A stretch of DNA of 47,942 nt from Bacteroidales bacterium UBA1217 (GCA_002309335.1 DBXH01000012.1:1-47942), one strand, 5' to 3'. Positions 25,919 through 35,273 are shown, counted from the first letter of the stretch. The notes: generated by a model not told the origin, from the sequence alone. Made by a program: numbers and translations.

Positions 25919-27260
25919 TAGATATTCGAAGTGCCAGTATCGCCTCGCTCTGCTGACGTTTATCTTATTGGTCTTATCGCTTCTGTGTTCGGCGTGCAAC
26001 AATAACAACGCCTCGCATAGTCCACTTGGAACCGAGGTGGAGAATTTCGTGTCCTTGTTCAAGTATGACGACAGCACCGACGTTCCTCTTTATTTGAATG
26101 TTGAGAAACAATTTGAAGATTTTCTTGAAGCGGAAGTACAGTACGATGACTTTATGGGGTTTAAAGTTGTGGGAGAAGACGAAAAAACAATACGAATCGA
26201 TGTTGACAACAAATACTATGATTTATATACATCCGCAGGGAGGTTCAAAGCTCCTGCAACGGTATGGTTTGAATATCCCTATGCTGAGAATCTAAATCTT
26301 CAGATTGATATAGTCAACAACAAACCATTTCCTCTGGACATCGAAGACCTTATAGTTGTAGTGGAGAGAAGTGAGCCAGACACCATTCCCTTTGTATACA
26401 TTTGCACAGAGGAAGAAAAATCAGGTACAATCAGTTTTTATAATGGCAGTTGGTTCAACTGGGGCGGATTCACATTCGATTATTCGATTCTGAAAAAAGG
26501 AGAACGATTCAACGGGAAATATAAATCCACACGCCATATTGATTTTTTTGAGCGAGATTCTGTCATTAATCTTGTTCCCGAACTGATAGGGATGGGATAT
26601 GACTTCAAAAGAATCTGCCAACTTGTTTCGAAGCTAGATGGGGTGCCGTTTGACGCCAAAGCATTTAATAAGGTGTGTGACCCTGAATTTGACTTCCGTA
26701 TTCCTGATAACGTGGTGGATGCAGAGGGAGAACATTGGGACTATGTAAGTGACTATAAGGATATTTTGCTATGCGGAATAGGAAGCGTTGTAAAATCAAA
26801 AAAGGAAGCGATGAATCTGTTTTTCCCGTTCGAAACAGATTTCGGGGATACTGAAACTTCTGACCAACAAAGCGAGAGAGATGAATTTTCATTGCGGTTG
26901 GAATTAAGTTGTATGACCGCGTATGCTACACTTTATGGAAAAATAACATTTGACAATACAAACTATTCGGTTGACTTTATAGCACGTGTTTCTTTGAAAG
27001 GTGTGTGTGGACGCGGTGCTGGAGGATGGGAGAATGAGAAGTTTGATATTATGCTTCAAGGAAACAACAGTGATTATCATCTCAGGTTGCCGTACACCAC
27101 GGTTATAGCTCCCAACGCTACGGAAATGGTGAAACTTGCCGTGAAAGCACCCATTTCCTCGAACCATAAAATGTACATATTCCTGAATAATGGAAATGAT
27201 TTGAATATCCGTAGCAAGGATATTTTGTTGCATTATATGTTGCCTCCTCAAAATGAGTGA
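25905..27260 (+). CDS. Lipoprotein B, paralogue of the first gene of the operon
   Basis: The 451-residue protein starts inside the previous gene (14-nt overlap). It has a lipoprotein signal ending LLCSAC (Cys31). It shares with lipoprotein A the blocks FPLDIEDLIVVVERSEPD, GSWFNWGGFTFDYSILKKGE, LYGKITFDNTNYSVDF and NGNDLNIRSKDILLHYM. It is longer by an acidic insert (about residues 235-320). The translation coupling of all three genes suggests fixed stoichiometry. Function unknown. Confidence 0.78.
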   Translation: MSLNNRYSKCQYRLALLTFILLVLSLLCSACNNNNASHSPLGTEVENFVSLFKYDDSTDVPLYLNVEKQFEDFLEAEVQYDDFMGFKVVGEDEKTIRIDVDNKYYDLYTSAGRFKAPATVWFEYPYAENLNLQIDIVNNKPFPLDIEDLIVVVERSEPDTIPFVYICTEEEKSGTISFYNGSWFNWGGFTFDYSILKKGERFNGKYKSTRHIDFFERDSVINLVPELIGMGYDFKRICQLVSKLDGVPFDAKAFNKVCDPEFDFRIPDNVVDAEGEHWDYVSDYKDILLCGIGSVVKSKKEAMNLFFPFETDFGDTETSDQQSERDEFSLRLELSCMTAYATLYGKITFDNTNYSVDFIARVSLKGVCGRGAGGWENEKFDIMLQGNNSDYHLRLPYTTVIAPNATEMVKLAVKAPISSNHKMYIFLNNGNDLNIRSKDILLHYMLPPQNE

Positions 27261-27286
27261 GTTTTATGCAATCTGATAAATATGTT

Positions 27287-27317
27287 TTTGCTGTTTTGTA
27301 AAAAAATGCTATTTTTG
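27287..27317 (+). promoter_or_regulatory. Promoter for the MBL/beta-CASP gene
   Basis: TTTG (27287-27290), exactly 19 bp, then TATTTTTG (27310-27317). The leader to ATG 27421 would be nearly 100 nt, long for this genome. Confidence 0.75.
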
Positions 27318-27420
27318 AACTTTTGTAAATGAATTGTTTTAGAACCGATTTTTGCTGTAATGCGCTGTCAAAGCGAGGATTATTTCAAAAGAAGGTTCGT
27401 TGATGATATATTGCTAAAAT

Positions 27421-28821
27421 ATGAAAATAGAGTTTTTAGGAGCTGCACGCGAGGTGACGGGAAGCAAACACCTCATCACCACTAAGAGCGGATTGAAAAT
27501 CCTGCTCGACTGCGGTATGTATCAGGGCAAGGGCCTCGAGACCGACGCTATGAACCGCGACTTGGGTTTCGACCCCAAGGAGATTGATTACCTCATCCTC
27601 TCGCACGCCCATATTGACCATTCGGGATTGATTCCTTATATCTACAAGCTGGGCTTTAACGGCGTCATCGTTTGCACGCCAGCCACACGCGATCTGTGTG
27701 CCATTATGCTTGCCGATGCCGGTCGCATTCAGGAGTCGGATACGCACACCTTCAACAAGAAGCGTGCCGCCCAGGGGCTGCCGCCCGTTGAGCCTATCTA
27801 TACCGAGGCTGACGCACAGGCCTGTATGGGCAGTTTCATAAGTGTGCCATACCATAAGAAGTTCAACATCGAGGGTGAGGTGACGGTCGAGTTTTTCGAC
27901 GCCGGCCATATCCTCGGCAGCGCCTGCGTGTATCTGGAAATCAAGGAGGGCCGCCGCCTTATCCGTCTTGGTTTTACTGGCGATGTGGGCCGCTACGACA
28001 AGCATATCCTAAAGGACCCCGAGCCGTTCCCGCAAGTCGACTATCTGCTGATGGAATCGACCTATGGCGACCGTCTGCACACCACGCTCGATACCGCCGA
28101 ACAGGACCTGCTGATGGCTACGCTTGACACCTGCACCAAAAAGAAAGGCAAGCTCATCATTCCTTCGTTCGCCATCGGTCGTGCGCAGGAAATCATCTAT
28201 GCCCTTGACCGTCTGCGCAGCAAAGGTCTGCTGCCCGACATCGATGTGTTTGTCGACAGCCCGCTGAGCGTCAACGCCACCAACATTATGCGTATGCATA
28301 CCGAGTGTTTCAACGACAATATCGTGGCCTATATGAAGGAAAATCCCGACCCGTTTGGCTTCGACCGTCTGCAGTATATTCAGTCGGTGGAGGCTTCAAA
28401 GGCGTTGAATGTCCGTCACAAACCCTGTATCATCATCTCTGCGTCGGGAATGATGGAGGCTGGCCGCGTAAAGCACCATCTTGCCAACAATATCGACAAT
28501 CCGTCGACGACCATCCTCTGTGTAGGATACTGCGAGCCGTCGACGCTGGGTGCCAAGATTATGCGTGGCGACAAGACGGTGTCGATATTCGGTCGCCCGT
28601 ATGAGGTCCGCGCTGATTTGCGCAGCATCGAGTCTCTCTCCGGCCACGGTGACTACGAGGAACTTATCAAATACATCTCCTGTCAGGAGAAACGCCGCAT
28701 CAAGAAAATATTCCTTGTCCACGGCGAATCCGAGACGCAGGAACATTTTAAGGAAACCCTCAACAAACGTGGTTACAAACGCGTCGAAATTGCCGACTTC
28801 CGCGAAGCAGTGGAGATTTGA
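27421..28821 (+). CDS. MBL-fold beta-CASP RNA-processing-type hydrolase
   Basis: The 466-residue protein shows metallo-beta-lactamase motifs: LSHAHIDHSG (the HxHxDH zinc motif, about residues 60-69), DAGHILGSA and FTGDVGRYD. The beta-CASP and RMMBL regions follow, with IISASGMMEAGRVKHHL and a late HGE motif (FLVHGESE). Family members are RNA nucleases related to CPSF73. The role in this organism, mRNA or rRNA processing, is inferred. It has its own promoter. Confidence 0.92.
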   Translation: MKIEFLGAAREVTGSKHLITTKSGLKILLDCGMYQGKGLETDAMNRDLGFDPKEIDYLILSHAHIDHSGLIPYIYKLGFNGVIVCTPATRDLCAIMLADAGRIQESDTHTFNKKRAAQGLPPVEPIYTEADAQACMGSFISVPYHKKFNIEGEVTVEFFDAGHILGSACVYLEIKEGRRLIRLGFTGDVGRYDKHILKDPEPFPQVDYLLMESTYGDRLHTTLDTAEQDLLMATLDTCTKKKGKLIIPSFAIGRAQEIIYALDRLRSKGLLPDIDVFVDSPLSVNATNIMRMHTECFNDNIVAYMKENPDPFGFDRLQYIQSVEASKALNVRHKPCIIISASGMMEAGRVKHHLANNIDNPSTTILCVGYCEPSTLGAKIMRGDKTVSIFGRPYEVRADLRSIESLSGHGDYEELIKYISCQEKRRIKKIFLVHGESETQEHFKETLNKRGYKRVEIADFREAVEI

Positions 28822-28911
28822 TATTATGACGAAAACGAAGACGAAAACGAAAACTACCCCATTACACCTAAAACCCTTTAACCTTTTAACCTTTAAAACC
28901 CTCAACTCCCA

Positions 28912-30366
28912 ATGCTAACATTTATATTTTCAATCATCCTTCTTTTGCTTGGATATTTTCTCTACTCCAAGTTTGTCGAGCGGCTTCTGGGTGTCGACCC
29001 CAACCGCACCACCCCCGCTGTCGCTCATCCCGACGGAGTGGATTATGTGCCAATGAAACCTTGGCGCATCTTTCTGATTCAGTTCCTTAACATAGCGGGC
29101 GTAGGTCCTATCTGCGGAGCCATTATGGGCGCCCAGTTCGGTACGGCGTCGTTCCTGTGGATTGTCTTTGGCTGTATCCTTGCCGGTGCAGTGCACGACT
29201 TCATTGCAGGATTCGTCTCCATACGTATGGATGGCGCCTCGCTGCCCGAGATTCACGGCCGTTTCCTCGGCAATGGTATGAAGCAGTTTATGCGTGGCTT
29301 TACGGTGCTGCTGATGATTCTTGTGGGTGCGGTGTTTGTAAACACTCCTGCGGTGCTGCTCAACCAGAACTTTACCCCTGATTGGAACATATTCATCTGG
29401 GTGATAATTATCTTCGCCTATTACCTCATTGCAACGCTGCTGCCTATCGACAAACTGATTGGTAAGATTTATCCCATATTCGGATTTCTTCTATTGGGAA
29501 TGGCTGTGGCTATTCTTGTGGCGTTTATCGTCTATCAGGTGCCTATCCCGGAAGTTTGGGAGCGCCTTGATAACCAGCATCCAGCCGCTGCTACCAACCC
29601 GATATTCCCAATGATGTTCATCTCGATTGCCTGTGGTGCAATCAGCGGTTTCCACGCCACGCAGTCGCCTCTTATGGCGCGCTGTATGGTCAACGAGAAA
29701 CAGGCTCGTCCTATATTCTACGGTGCTATGATCACCGAAGGCGTTGTGGCTCTTATCTGGGCTGCCGCTGCTACCTATTTCTTCCACGACAAGGCTGACC
29801 TTTGCGTCGGCAAAAGTGGCAACGATATGGTGGGCGTGATAGCCAATGAGTGGTTCCCCAAGGTGATTGCCGTCATTTGCATTCTTGGTGTCATCAGCGC
29901 TGCCGTCACCAGCGGCGATACCGCTCTGCGTTCGGCTCGACTCATTGTAGCTGACTTTATGCATGTTGACCAGAAACCAGTCAAGAACCGCCTGCTGGTG
30001 GCTCTGCCGGTCTTCCTGCTTGCCGCAGGTTTGCTTGTCTTCTCGCTGCTTGATGCTGGTGGATTCCAAGTCATCTGGCGTTACTTTTCGTGGGCTAACC
30101 AGGTGCTGGCTATGGTCACCCTGTGGGCCATCACGGTATTCCTCGCTCAGCTCAAACGCGGCGCGTGGTACATTATAACCCTTGTTCCGGCGTTGCTTAT
30201 GACTATGGTTACGGTTAGCTTCATTTTTGTCGCACAGAAAGAGGGCTTCGGCAGCTTCATCCCCCGCACCTACGGTTACATAATCGCTGCCGCCATCACC
30301 CTCGCCATCTATTTCATCTTCGTCCGCTGGCAGATGAAAAACCGCAAAGAAACAAAAAAAGAATAA
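28912..30366 (+). CDS. CstA-type carbon starvation/peptide or pyruvate transporter
   Basis: The 484-residue polytopic protein begins LTFIFSIILLLLGYFLYSKFVERLLGVDP and has the CstA core NIAGVGPICGAIMGAQFG. It continues with many helices, including GAISGFHATQSPLMAR and SAAVTSGDTALRSARL. CstA family members import peptides or pyruvate during carbon limitation. This is a short form, clearly smaller than the E. coli protein, as is common in Bacteroidota. The leader contains CGAAAA and AACCCTTT repeats. Confidence 0.9.
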   Translation: MLTFIFSIILLLLGYFLYSKFVERLLGVDPNRTTPAVAHPDGVDYVPMKPWRIFLIQFLNIAGVGPICGAIMGAQFGTASFLWIVFGCILAGAVHDFIAGFVSIRMDGASLPEIHGRFLGNGMKQFMRGFTVLLMILVGAVFVNTPAVLLNQNFTPDWNIFIWVIIIFAYYLIATLLPIDKLIGKIYPIFGFLLLGMAVAILVAFIVYQVPIPEVWERLDNQHPAAATNPIFPMMFISIACGAISGFHATQSPLMARCMVNEKQARPIFYGAMITEGVVALIWAAAATYFFHDKADLCVGKSGNDMVGVIANEWFPKVIAVICILGVISAAVTSGDTALRSARLIVADFMHVDQKPVKNRLLVALPVFLLAAGLLVFSLLDAGGFQVIWRYFSWANQVLAMVTLWAITVFLAQLKRGAWYIITLVPALLMTMVTVSFIFVAQKEGFGSFIPRTYGYIIAAAITLAIYFIFVRWQMKNRKETKKE

Positions 30367-30427
30367 TTGCACAATAATAATAAAATATTATCGTTATCAT
30401 CGAATAAAAACAAATCAATAGGATAAA

Positions 30428-31255
30428 ATGAAGAGAATAATCCTCCTTTCGCTCGCCTTCCTGATGGTTGGCAGTGCCTTTGCAGGCAACAAACCACGCA
30501 AGAATTCACGCACAGAAATGGGCATCAATGGCAATGCTCTATATGTAATTGAATATACATATAATATGTTTGGCGGCAAGAACGGCGGCCGTCAGCTGGT
30601 GTGCGTCGACTCTATAACCTTCGACAAACGCGGCAACTTTGCCGACAAAATCCGTCGCACTCAGGGCGACTATACCTATTTCTCATATTATTTCGACGTC
30701 AACGGCTATGCGCTGGGATGGAACGAATACAACAAGGCTAACCAGCTGACCGGCCGCACGGCATATCTCAACGACAAGAACGGCAACCGTGTGGAACGCA
30801 CAGTCTATATGAAGGAGCGTATGTCGAAAAAGGAGACCAGCAAGTATGAGAACAACCGTTTAGTGGAAGAACAGAGCTATGGCACTGACGGCCAGATGAC
30901 CGAACGCCGAGTGTATAAGTACGACAATATGGGCAACAACACCGAGCTGGAGTTCTACAACCCCGACGGCGACCTGATGCAGCGCTACCTATACAAATAC
31001 GACAATCGCGGCAACCGCATCGAATGGCGTTTCTACGATGCCGACGAATTCCTTGTTGCCCTGACGACCTACTACTATGACGACCACGACAATGTTATAG
31101 AGGTCAGCTCGTTCAACTACGACGAGCACCTGAACTGGAAGCACAGCTACGTCTATGAATATGACGAGGACGACAACTGGGTGCGCCAGACCATCTACCG
31201 CAACAACAACCCTTATCAGGTTATTGAGCGCGAAATCGCCTTTCCAGCAGATTGA
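30428..31255 (+). CDS. Secreted YD-like repeat protein
   Basis: The 275-residue protein has a signal peptide (MKRIILLSLAFLMVGSAFAG). From about residue 80 it is made of short tyrosine-aspartate repeats such as YKYDNMGNNTELEFYNPDG, YKYDNRGNRIEWRFYDAD and YYYDDHDNVIEVSSFNYD. These resemble RHS/YD repeats that form beta-sheets or shells. No toxin domain is attached. The protein is likely periplasmic or surface-located; its function is unknown. Confidence 0.82.
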   Translation: MKRIILLSLAFLMVGSAFAGNKPRKNSRTEMGINGNALYVIEYTYNMFGGKNGGRQLVCVDSITFDKRGNFADKIRRTQGDYTYFSYYFDVNGYALGWNEYNKANQLTGRTAYLNDKNGNRVERTVYMKERMSKKETSKYENNRLVEEQSYGTDGQMTERRVYKYDNMGNNTELEFYNPDGDLMQRYLYKYDNRGNRIEWRFYDADEFLVALTTYYYDDHDNVIEVSSFNYDEHLNWKHSYVYEYDEDDNWVRQTIYRNNNPYQVIEREIAFPAD

Positions 31256-31305
31256 TCTTTGTAGCAGAAAAGAATCAGGCAAATCCAATACAAATTCTAC
31301 CCAAG

Positions 31306-31346
31306 CTGTAGCCAGGTTCAAACAAGCGCTTTGTACGTGGCTACAG
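31306..31346. repeat. Inverted repeat ahead of the CoiA-like gene
   Basis: CTGTAGCCA (31306-31314) and TGGCTACAG (31338-31346) are perfect 9-bp arms with a 23-bp spacer. The hairpin has no T run, so it is more likely an operator or mRNA structure than a terminator. Confidence 0.6.
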
Positions 31347-31390
31347 TTTGGTTCGTATACAAAACCCAGTGAAAACATACAATAGGTACA

Positions 31391-32992
31391 ATGTATCATC
31401 ATCTAAAATATGCACTTGAAAAGAACACAAGACGCATCGTAAACATAGACGACGTTGACAATGGTTTGCTGTGTAATTGTATTTGCCCGCATTGCAAACA
31501 GAAGCTGGTCGCGAAGAACGACGGTTTAAAACGGGAACATCACTTTGCGCATTATTCTGGAATAGAGTGTAAGGGAGCCCGTATGTCTACGTTGCACTTA
31601 CTGGCTCAACAAATAATTGAGGAGAAAAAAGAGATAATGCTTCCTGATTACCAAGGGGAATACTATGAGAAAGAAACAAAACGTGTTAAATTTGATGATG
31701 TCTGGCTTGAAAAAACAGTCAAAGATTTGCGCCCTGATTGTATTTGCATAAAAAGGGATAATAAAGGCGAGGAACATAAACTCTGGGTGGAAATACTAGT
31801 CACTCACGAAGTAGATGATGCAAAACAAAAAATGATACAGGCACTTAAAGTTGCTTGTGTTGAGATAGACTTGTCGGATATGATTGACACAGACTATTCC
31901 GTAGAAAGTGTTAAGCATCGACTTTTGAATGAAAAGGAAAACAAGAGATGGATTAATTGCCCTCAATATGACGAACAGAATGCTAAATTGAAAGCCGAGT
32001 ATGAAAAGGAAGAATCCAAGCGTCTGCAACGGGAAAAAGAAAGGTGGGAGAAAGCGGAAGTTGAGCAACGACAGAAAGAGGCAGCTCGTCAAGTTTATGA
32101 TGAATATTTAAAAGAAAAATCAATAGAATGGTACAAGAGCGGGCGTCAGGAGACAGCACAACTTCTTATTGACGAAATAAATAAAGAGCCATTCTGTCAA
32201 TATTATTATAATGAAAGCCGAACACAAAACATAATATTTCACACATTATTGCCACGCGGAGATTTTCTTTACTACATTGAAAATTCAGCAAAAAACGAAG
32301 TAGGATTACGGTTGTTTTACACATTACTGCATTACTACTATGACTTCACGACAAAATCTGATTTCAGTATTTTAAAACATCAGTTACAGCAATTTCAGTA
32401 CAGTAGGGCTTCGCTTTCCAGAGAGCAGAAAATACACTTAGAACAATTAGTTTCATTACGTATTATTTACCTTTTGGAAAAATCGAGAAATCGCGAAATG
32501 TATATTGAAAAAATATACAAGGATATTATAAAGAAGTACATTTTAAAAGCTTATATTCGTAATGAAGTGCTTATGATCAGTTCAGTTTTTTGCCACCATA
32601 TTTTAGGATCTGATGCACAATCATTCGGAGAACTGACCAATGAAATTATACAAAAACATCCTTATCTAACAAGGAGTTATTTGGCTATTGTCAACAAAGA
32701 AAAGTTTAAAAAAGGATATTACTTAGAAGGGCAAAATATGCTGGACGTTTTGGAAAGTTTTGTTGCTGAAAACAAGCCAGAGTCAAATGAAACAGTTGAT
32801 CGTATACTAAGAGTTTGTTATAGCTATGCTTTCAAATCTGATTCAATATATTATTTCCCAGTATCTACAGTTTCAAAGAACTCTCCCTCAGAATCCTCAC
32901 AACTACATTTTACTTACCAGCAACCTGGTGAGGATTTGAAAAACGAGAAGGGTTGGAGAGAATTAAATGAATGGTACAAGAATTCTAACTAA
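31391..32992 (+). CDS. CoiA-like competence/nuclease family protein
   Basis: The 533-residue protein has the N-terminal CoiA-like region: CICPHCKQKL and HHFAHYSGIECKG (about residues 32-64) are likely metal ligands. The nuclease-like core is RPDCICIKRDN ... LWVEILVTHEVDDAKQKMI (about 115-155). A coiled coil rich in Lys/Glu follows (about 200-240), and the long C-terminal half is unrecognised. CoiA of Gram-positive bacteria acts in DNA uptake; distant relatives carry restriction-like folds. Codon use is AT-rich relative to its neighbours, which suggests transfer. A defence role is possible but unproven. Confidence 0.75.
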   Translation: MYHHLKYALEKNTRRIVNIDDVDNGLLCNCICPHCKQKLVAKNDGLKREHHFAHYSGIECKGARMSTLHLLAQQIIEEKKEIMLPDYQGEYYEKETKRVKFDDVWLEKTVKDLRPDCICIKRDNKGEEHKLWVEILVTHEVDDAKQKMIQALKVACVEIDLSDMIDTDYSVESVKHRLLNEKENKRWINCPQYDEQNAKLKAEYEKEESKRLQREKERWEKAEVEQRQKEAARQVYDEYLKEKSIEWYKSGRQETAQLLIDEINKEPFCQYYYNESRTQNIIFHTLLPRGDFLYYIENSAKNEVGLRLFYTLLHYYYDFTTKSDFSILKHQLQQFQYSRASLSREQKIHLEQLVSLRIIYLLEKSRNREMYIEKIYKDIIKKYILKAYIRNEVLMISSVFCHHILGSDAQSFGELTNEIIQKHPYLTRSYLAIVNKEKFKKGYYLEGQNMLDVLESFVAENKPESNETVDRILRVCYSYAFKSDSIYYFPVSTVSKNSPSESSQLHFTYQQPGEDLKNEKGWRELNEWYKNSN

Positions 32993-33312
32993 AAGCTCAG
33001 CGATTGGTACAGTGTTGAATACCATTGGATATAATTCTCCAGTTTTTTATTCCTCAAAACAATTCGCGTTTAATGACAACTGCTGTTGGCGTCAGTCGGC
33101 GATAGATGCTATATATACAGTTTGTTGTGTGGTGGGGCGGGGCGGATATACGGCCGTCATCTATAGATGTCAGATTTTCGTCTTCATATTTCCCGTTGTT
33201 TGCAGGCAAGAATGCCTGCGCTACACGAATGTTGCGATTCAATCTCGCGGGGCGAAAGGCAATAGAATATAGGAAATGACGTTATAACGAACTGAAATAA
33301 CAATATATTTAT
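32993..33312. other. Gene-free stretch with palindromes
   Basis: No convincing gene is present. I see the 12-bp palindrome CATCTATAGATG at 33158-33169 and a hairpin GCAGGC/GCCTGC at 33202-33219 with loop AAGAAT. GC-rich and AT-rich pieces alternate, which looks like an eroded REP-like or inserted element. Confidence 0.5.
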
Positions 33313-33963
33313 ATGAAGAAAATTATCATTATAGATGGCGGGCCGCGGAGGAATTTCAATACGGCTGCGATGTTACAGAAATTCGCTGAAGGGGCAAGCT
33401 CGGTCAGCGACCAGATTGAAGTGAAGACGGTACGCCTTTATGACTTTGACTACAAGGGTTGTATGTCGTGTATGGCTTGCAAAATTAAGGGAAAGGCTTC
33501 GAATGTGTGCCGCTTCAAAGATGCGCTGACGCCGGTTTTGGAAAATATAGCGCAAGCCGACGGCCTGGTGCTGGGCTCGCCTATCTATTTCGGCGATGTG
33601 ACTGGCCAGATGCGCACCTTCTTGGAACGACTGGCGTTCCCGTGGCTTTCGTATAACGACTACAGCCTTACGGCGCCGAAGCGGATACCTGTTGTGCTGA
33701 TGGAAACAATGAACGGCTTGCCCGAGCGGAACAACAGCAACGGTTACGGCTCGATGGAACATTGCATAGCCGGCGCCCTCGGACAACCTACGCACGTGAA
33801 TGCCTACAACACCTATCAGGTGAAGGACTACAGCCACTTCGAGCTTGGCGGCTTCTCGGAAGAGGCCAAACGCCAATACCGCGACGAACACTGGGAAGAA
33901 GATCTGCAGCGGGCCTTCGAGGCAGGAAAGAAGATGGGAGAGGAATTAATAATTAAGAATTAA
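33313..33963 (+). CDS. NAD(P)H-dependent FMN reductase/flavodoxin-fold oxidoreductase
   Basis: The 216-residue cytoplasmic protein has a flavodoxin-like fold: MKKIIIIDGGPRRNFNTAAML binds FMN phosphate and GSPIYFGDVTGQMRTFLERL is the flavin loop. A cysteine-rich segment CMSCMACK...C (about residues 51-65) resembles iron-sulfur flavoproteins, where it binds a cluster. It likely reduces a small molecule or flavin with NAD(P)H. The next gene, a flavin reductase-like lipoprotein, starts 40 nt downstream, which suggests joint expression. Confidence 0.88.
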   Translation: MKKIIIIDGGPRRNFNTAAMLQKFAEGASSVSDQIEVKTVRLYDFDYKGCMSCMACKIKGKASNVCRFKDALTPVLENIAQADGLVLGSPIYFGDVTGQMRTFLERLAFPWLSYNDYSLTAPKRIPVVLMETMNGLPERNNSNGYGSMEHCIAGALGQPTHVNAYNTYQVKDYSHFELGGFSEEAKRQYRDEHWEEDLQRAFEAGKKMGEELIIKN

Positions 33964-34003
33964 GAGAGAGGGACAAGGAAATAACGACAAAATAATTAAA
34001 TCA

Positions 34004-34627
34004 ATGAAAAAGACGATACGTTCATTCGTTTCTGCTGCGGTGCTGCTGGCTTTGCTGGCTGGCTGTGCAGACGGTAATCAGAATCAAACCAACGAAAAAC
34101 AGGAAACGGCTATGAGTGGCGAATTGAAAGCATTTGATGTGCAGAAGGATTTTGCCGACAACGGCTTCACCTTCTTCACAAAGAACCTCGTCCTCTGCTG
34201 CGGCGACAGCATGGAGAACAACGCGATGACCATCGGCTGGGGCGGCATCGGCAACTACCTCGGGCACGACCGTCCAGCGGTGACGGTGTATGTGGCGCCG
34301 GCGCGCTACACCTACGAGTTTATGGAGCGCCACCAGCGCTTCACCATTATGGAGTTCGACGACCCGGCCATCTGGCAGTATATGGGCAAGGTTAGCGGAC
34401 GCGACACCAACAAGGCTGAAGCACTCGGCCTTCACGTGGCCTATACCGAGCACGGCACGCCCTACTACGAGGAGGCCAAGACGGTCATAGAATGTGAGAC
34501 GATGACCGCCTGGCACCAGACGGAGCAGGACTTCCGCAACGCTACGCCCAAGGAGTGGTACGACGGCTTTGAGGCCGGCATCCACACCGTCTACATCGGC
34601 GAGGTGATAGGCGCCTGGAAGAGATAG
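34004..34627 (+). CDS. Lipid-anchored flavin reductase-like protein
   Basis: The 207-residue protein begins with MKKTIRSFVSAAVLLALLAGCADG, a clear lipoprotein signal with lipobox LAGC. After a short linker, the flavin-reductase-like (FMN-binding split barrel) domain follows (NAMTIGWGGIGNYLGHDRPAVTVYVAP). Family members are usually cytoplasmic. An alternative start at an internal ATG (MSGELKAFDVQKDF) would give the cytoplasmic form, but the signal is strong and in frame. It lies between an FMN reductase gene and a YdeI fragment. Confidence 0.82.
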   Translation: MKKTIRSFVSAAVLLALLAGCADGNQNQTNEKQETAMSGELKAFDVQKDFADNGFTFFTKNLVLCCGDSMENNAMTIGWGGIGNYLGHDRPAVTVYVAPARYTYEFMERHQRFTIMEFDDPAIWQYMGKVSGRDTNKAEALGLHVAYTEHGTPYYEEAKTVIECETMTAWHQTEQDFRNATPKEWYDGFEAGIHTVYIGEVIGAWKR

Positions 34628-34630
34628 GAG

Positions 34631-34996
34631 ATGGAGATCACGACCCTCGTGGAAACTGATGACCGCACGGCGTTGCGCAGCTGGATGGAGAAGAACCATC
34701 AGACGGAGCGCGAGGTGTGGGTAGCCACCTATCGCGGACGGCAGCCGATGGAGGATGCGCTGCCGTATGTGGAGGTCGTAGAGGAGGCGCTCTGCTTCGG
34801 ATGGATTGACTCCACCTGCAAGCGGCTGCCCGACGGACGTCTTGCACAGCGCCTCTCGCCACGAAGGAAGAACAGCCACTGGACGGAACGCAACCAGGAG
34901 CGGTGTAGGGAACTGGAGCAGCGGGGTTTGATGACGGAAGCGGGAAAGAAGGCGTTGCCAATTATTAATGAATGCGTTAATGCGTCAATGTGTTAG
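34631..34996 (+). pseudogene. YdeI/OmpD-associated family protein, C-terminus lost
   Basis: The 121-residue frame begins 3 nt after the previous stop. It matches the N-terminal half of the YdeI family (LRSWMEKNHQTEREVWVATY, VEEALCFGWIDSTCKRLPDGR, QRLSPRRKNSHWTERN). Normal members are about 190 residues. Here the frame breaks off in an 8-bp inverted repeat array (34971-35044), and the last residues (NECVNASMC) are encoded by that repeat. The function is probably lost or altered. Confidence 0.72.
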
Positions 34997-35044
34997 TAGT
35001 GATGCATCAAATACTAACACGTTAACGCAATCCCACAATGACAC
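34971..35044. repeat. Inverted array of 8-bp repeats
   Basis: Left units AATGCGTT, AATGCGTC and AATGTGTT (34971-34994) face right units ACTAACAC, GTTAACGC, AATCCCAC and AATGACAC (35013-35044). The 17-bp arms at 34982-34998 and 35012-35028 pair with two mismatches. The array truncates the YdeI gene. Confidence 0.75.
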
Positions 35045-35051
35045 ATTCAAT

Positions 35052-35273
35052 ATGTGCTCGCATCTGCAGCGGAAACTGTTCGACGAGAATGGCGAATACC
35101 ATTGCCTATGGCTGGCTATGCAGGATGACCCGGAGTTGACGGCCGTGGTGCGCTCGCGGCAGCTGCATATCTACCGTAACGGGAAGAAGGTGCTGGTGTT
35201 GGCCGGCAAAGCGGCACCAAAGACCATCAGGGAAGACAAACTATGTGAAAAGGTTAAAGATTATGGAAAATAA
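35052..35273 (+). pseudogene. N-terminal fragment of an unrecognised protein
   Basis: I choose ATG 35052 (MCSHLQRKLFDENGEYHCLW) because the more upstream start lies in the repeat array. The 73 residues (LFDENGEYHCLWLAMQDD, LHIYRNGKKVLVLAGKAAPKTI) look like the beginning of a longer domain. The next fragment overlaps its end. I read it as a truncated gene, though a small real gene cannot be excluded. Confidence 0.5.

Noticed and set aside
30428..31255. RHS-type toxin
   Set aside because: Only a few YD-like repeats with a signal peptide; no shell, cleavage motif or toxin tip is present.
32967..33272. Possible 101-codon gene after the CoiA-like gene
   Set aside because: It overlaps the end of that gene, crosses palindromes and has no plausible protein composition.
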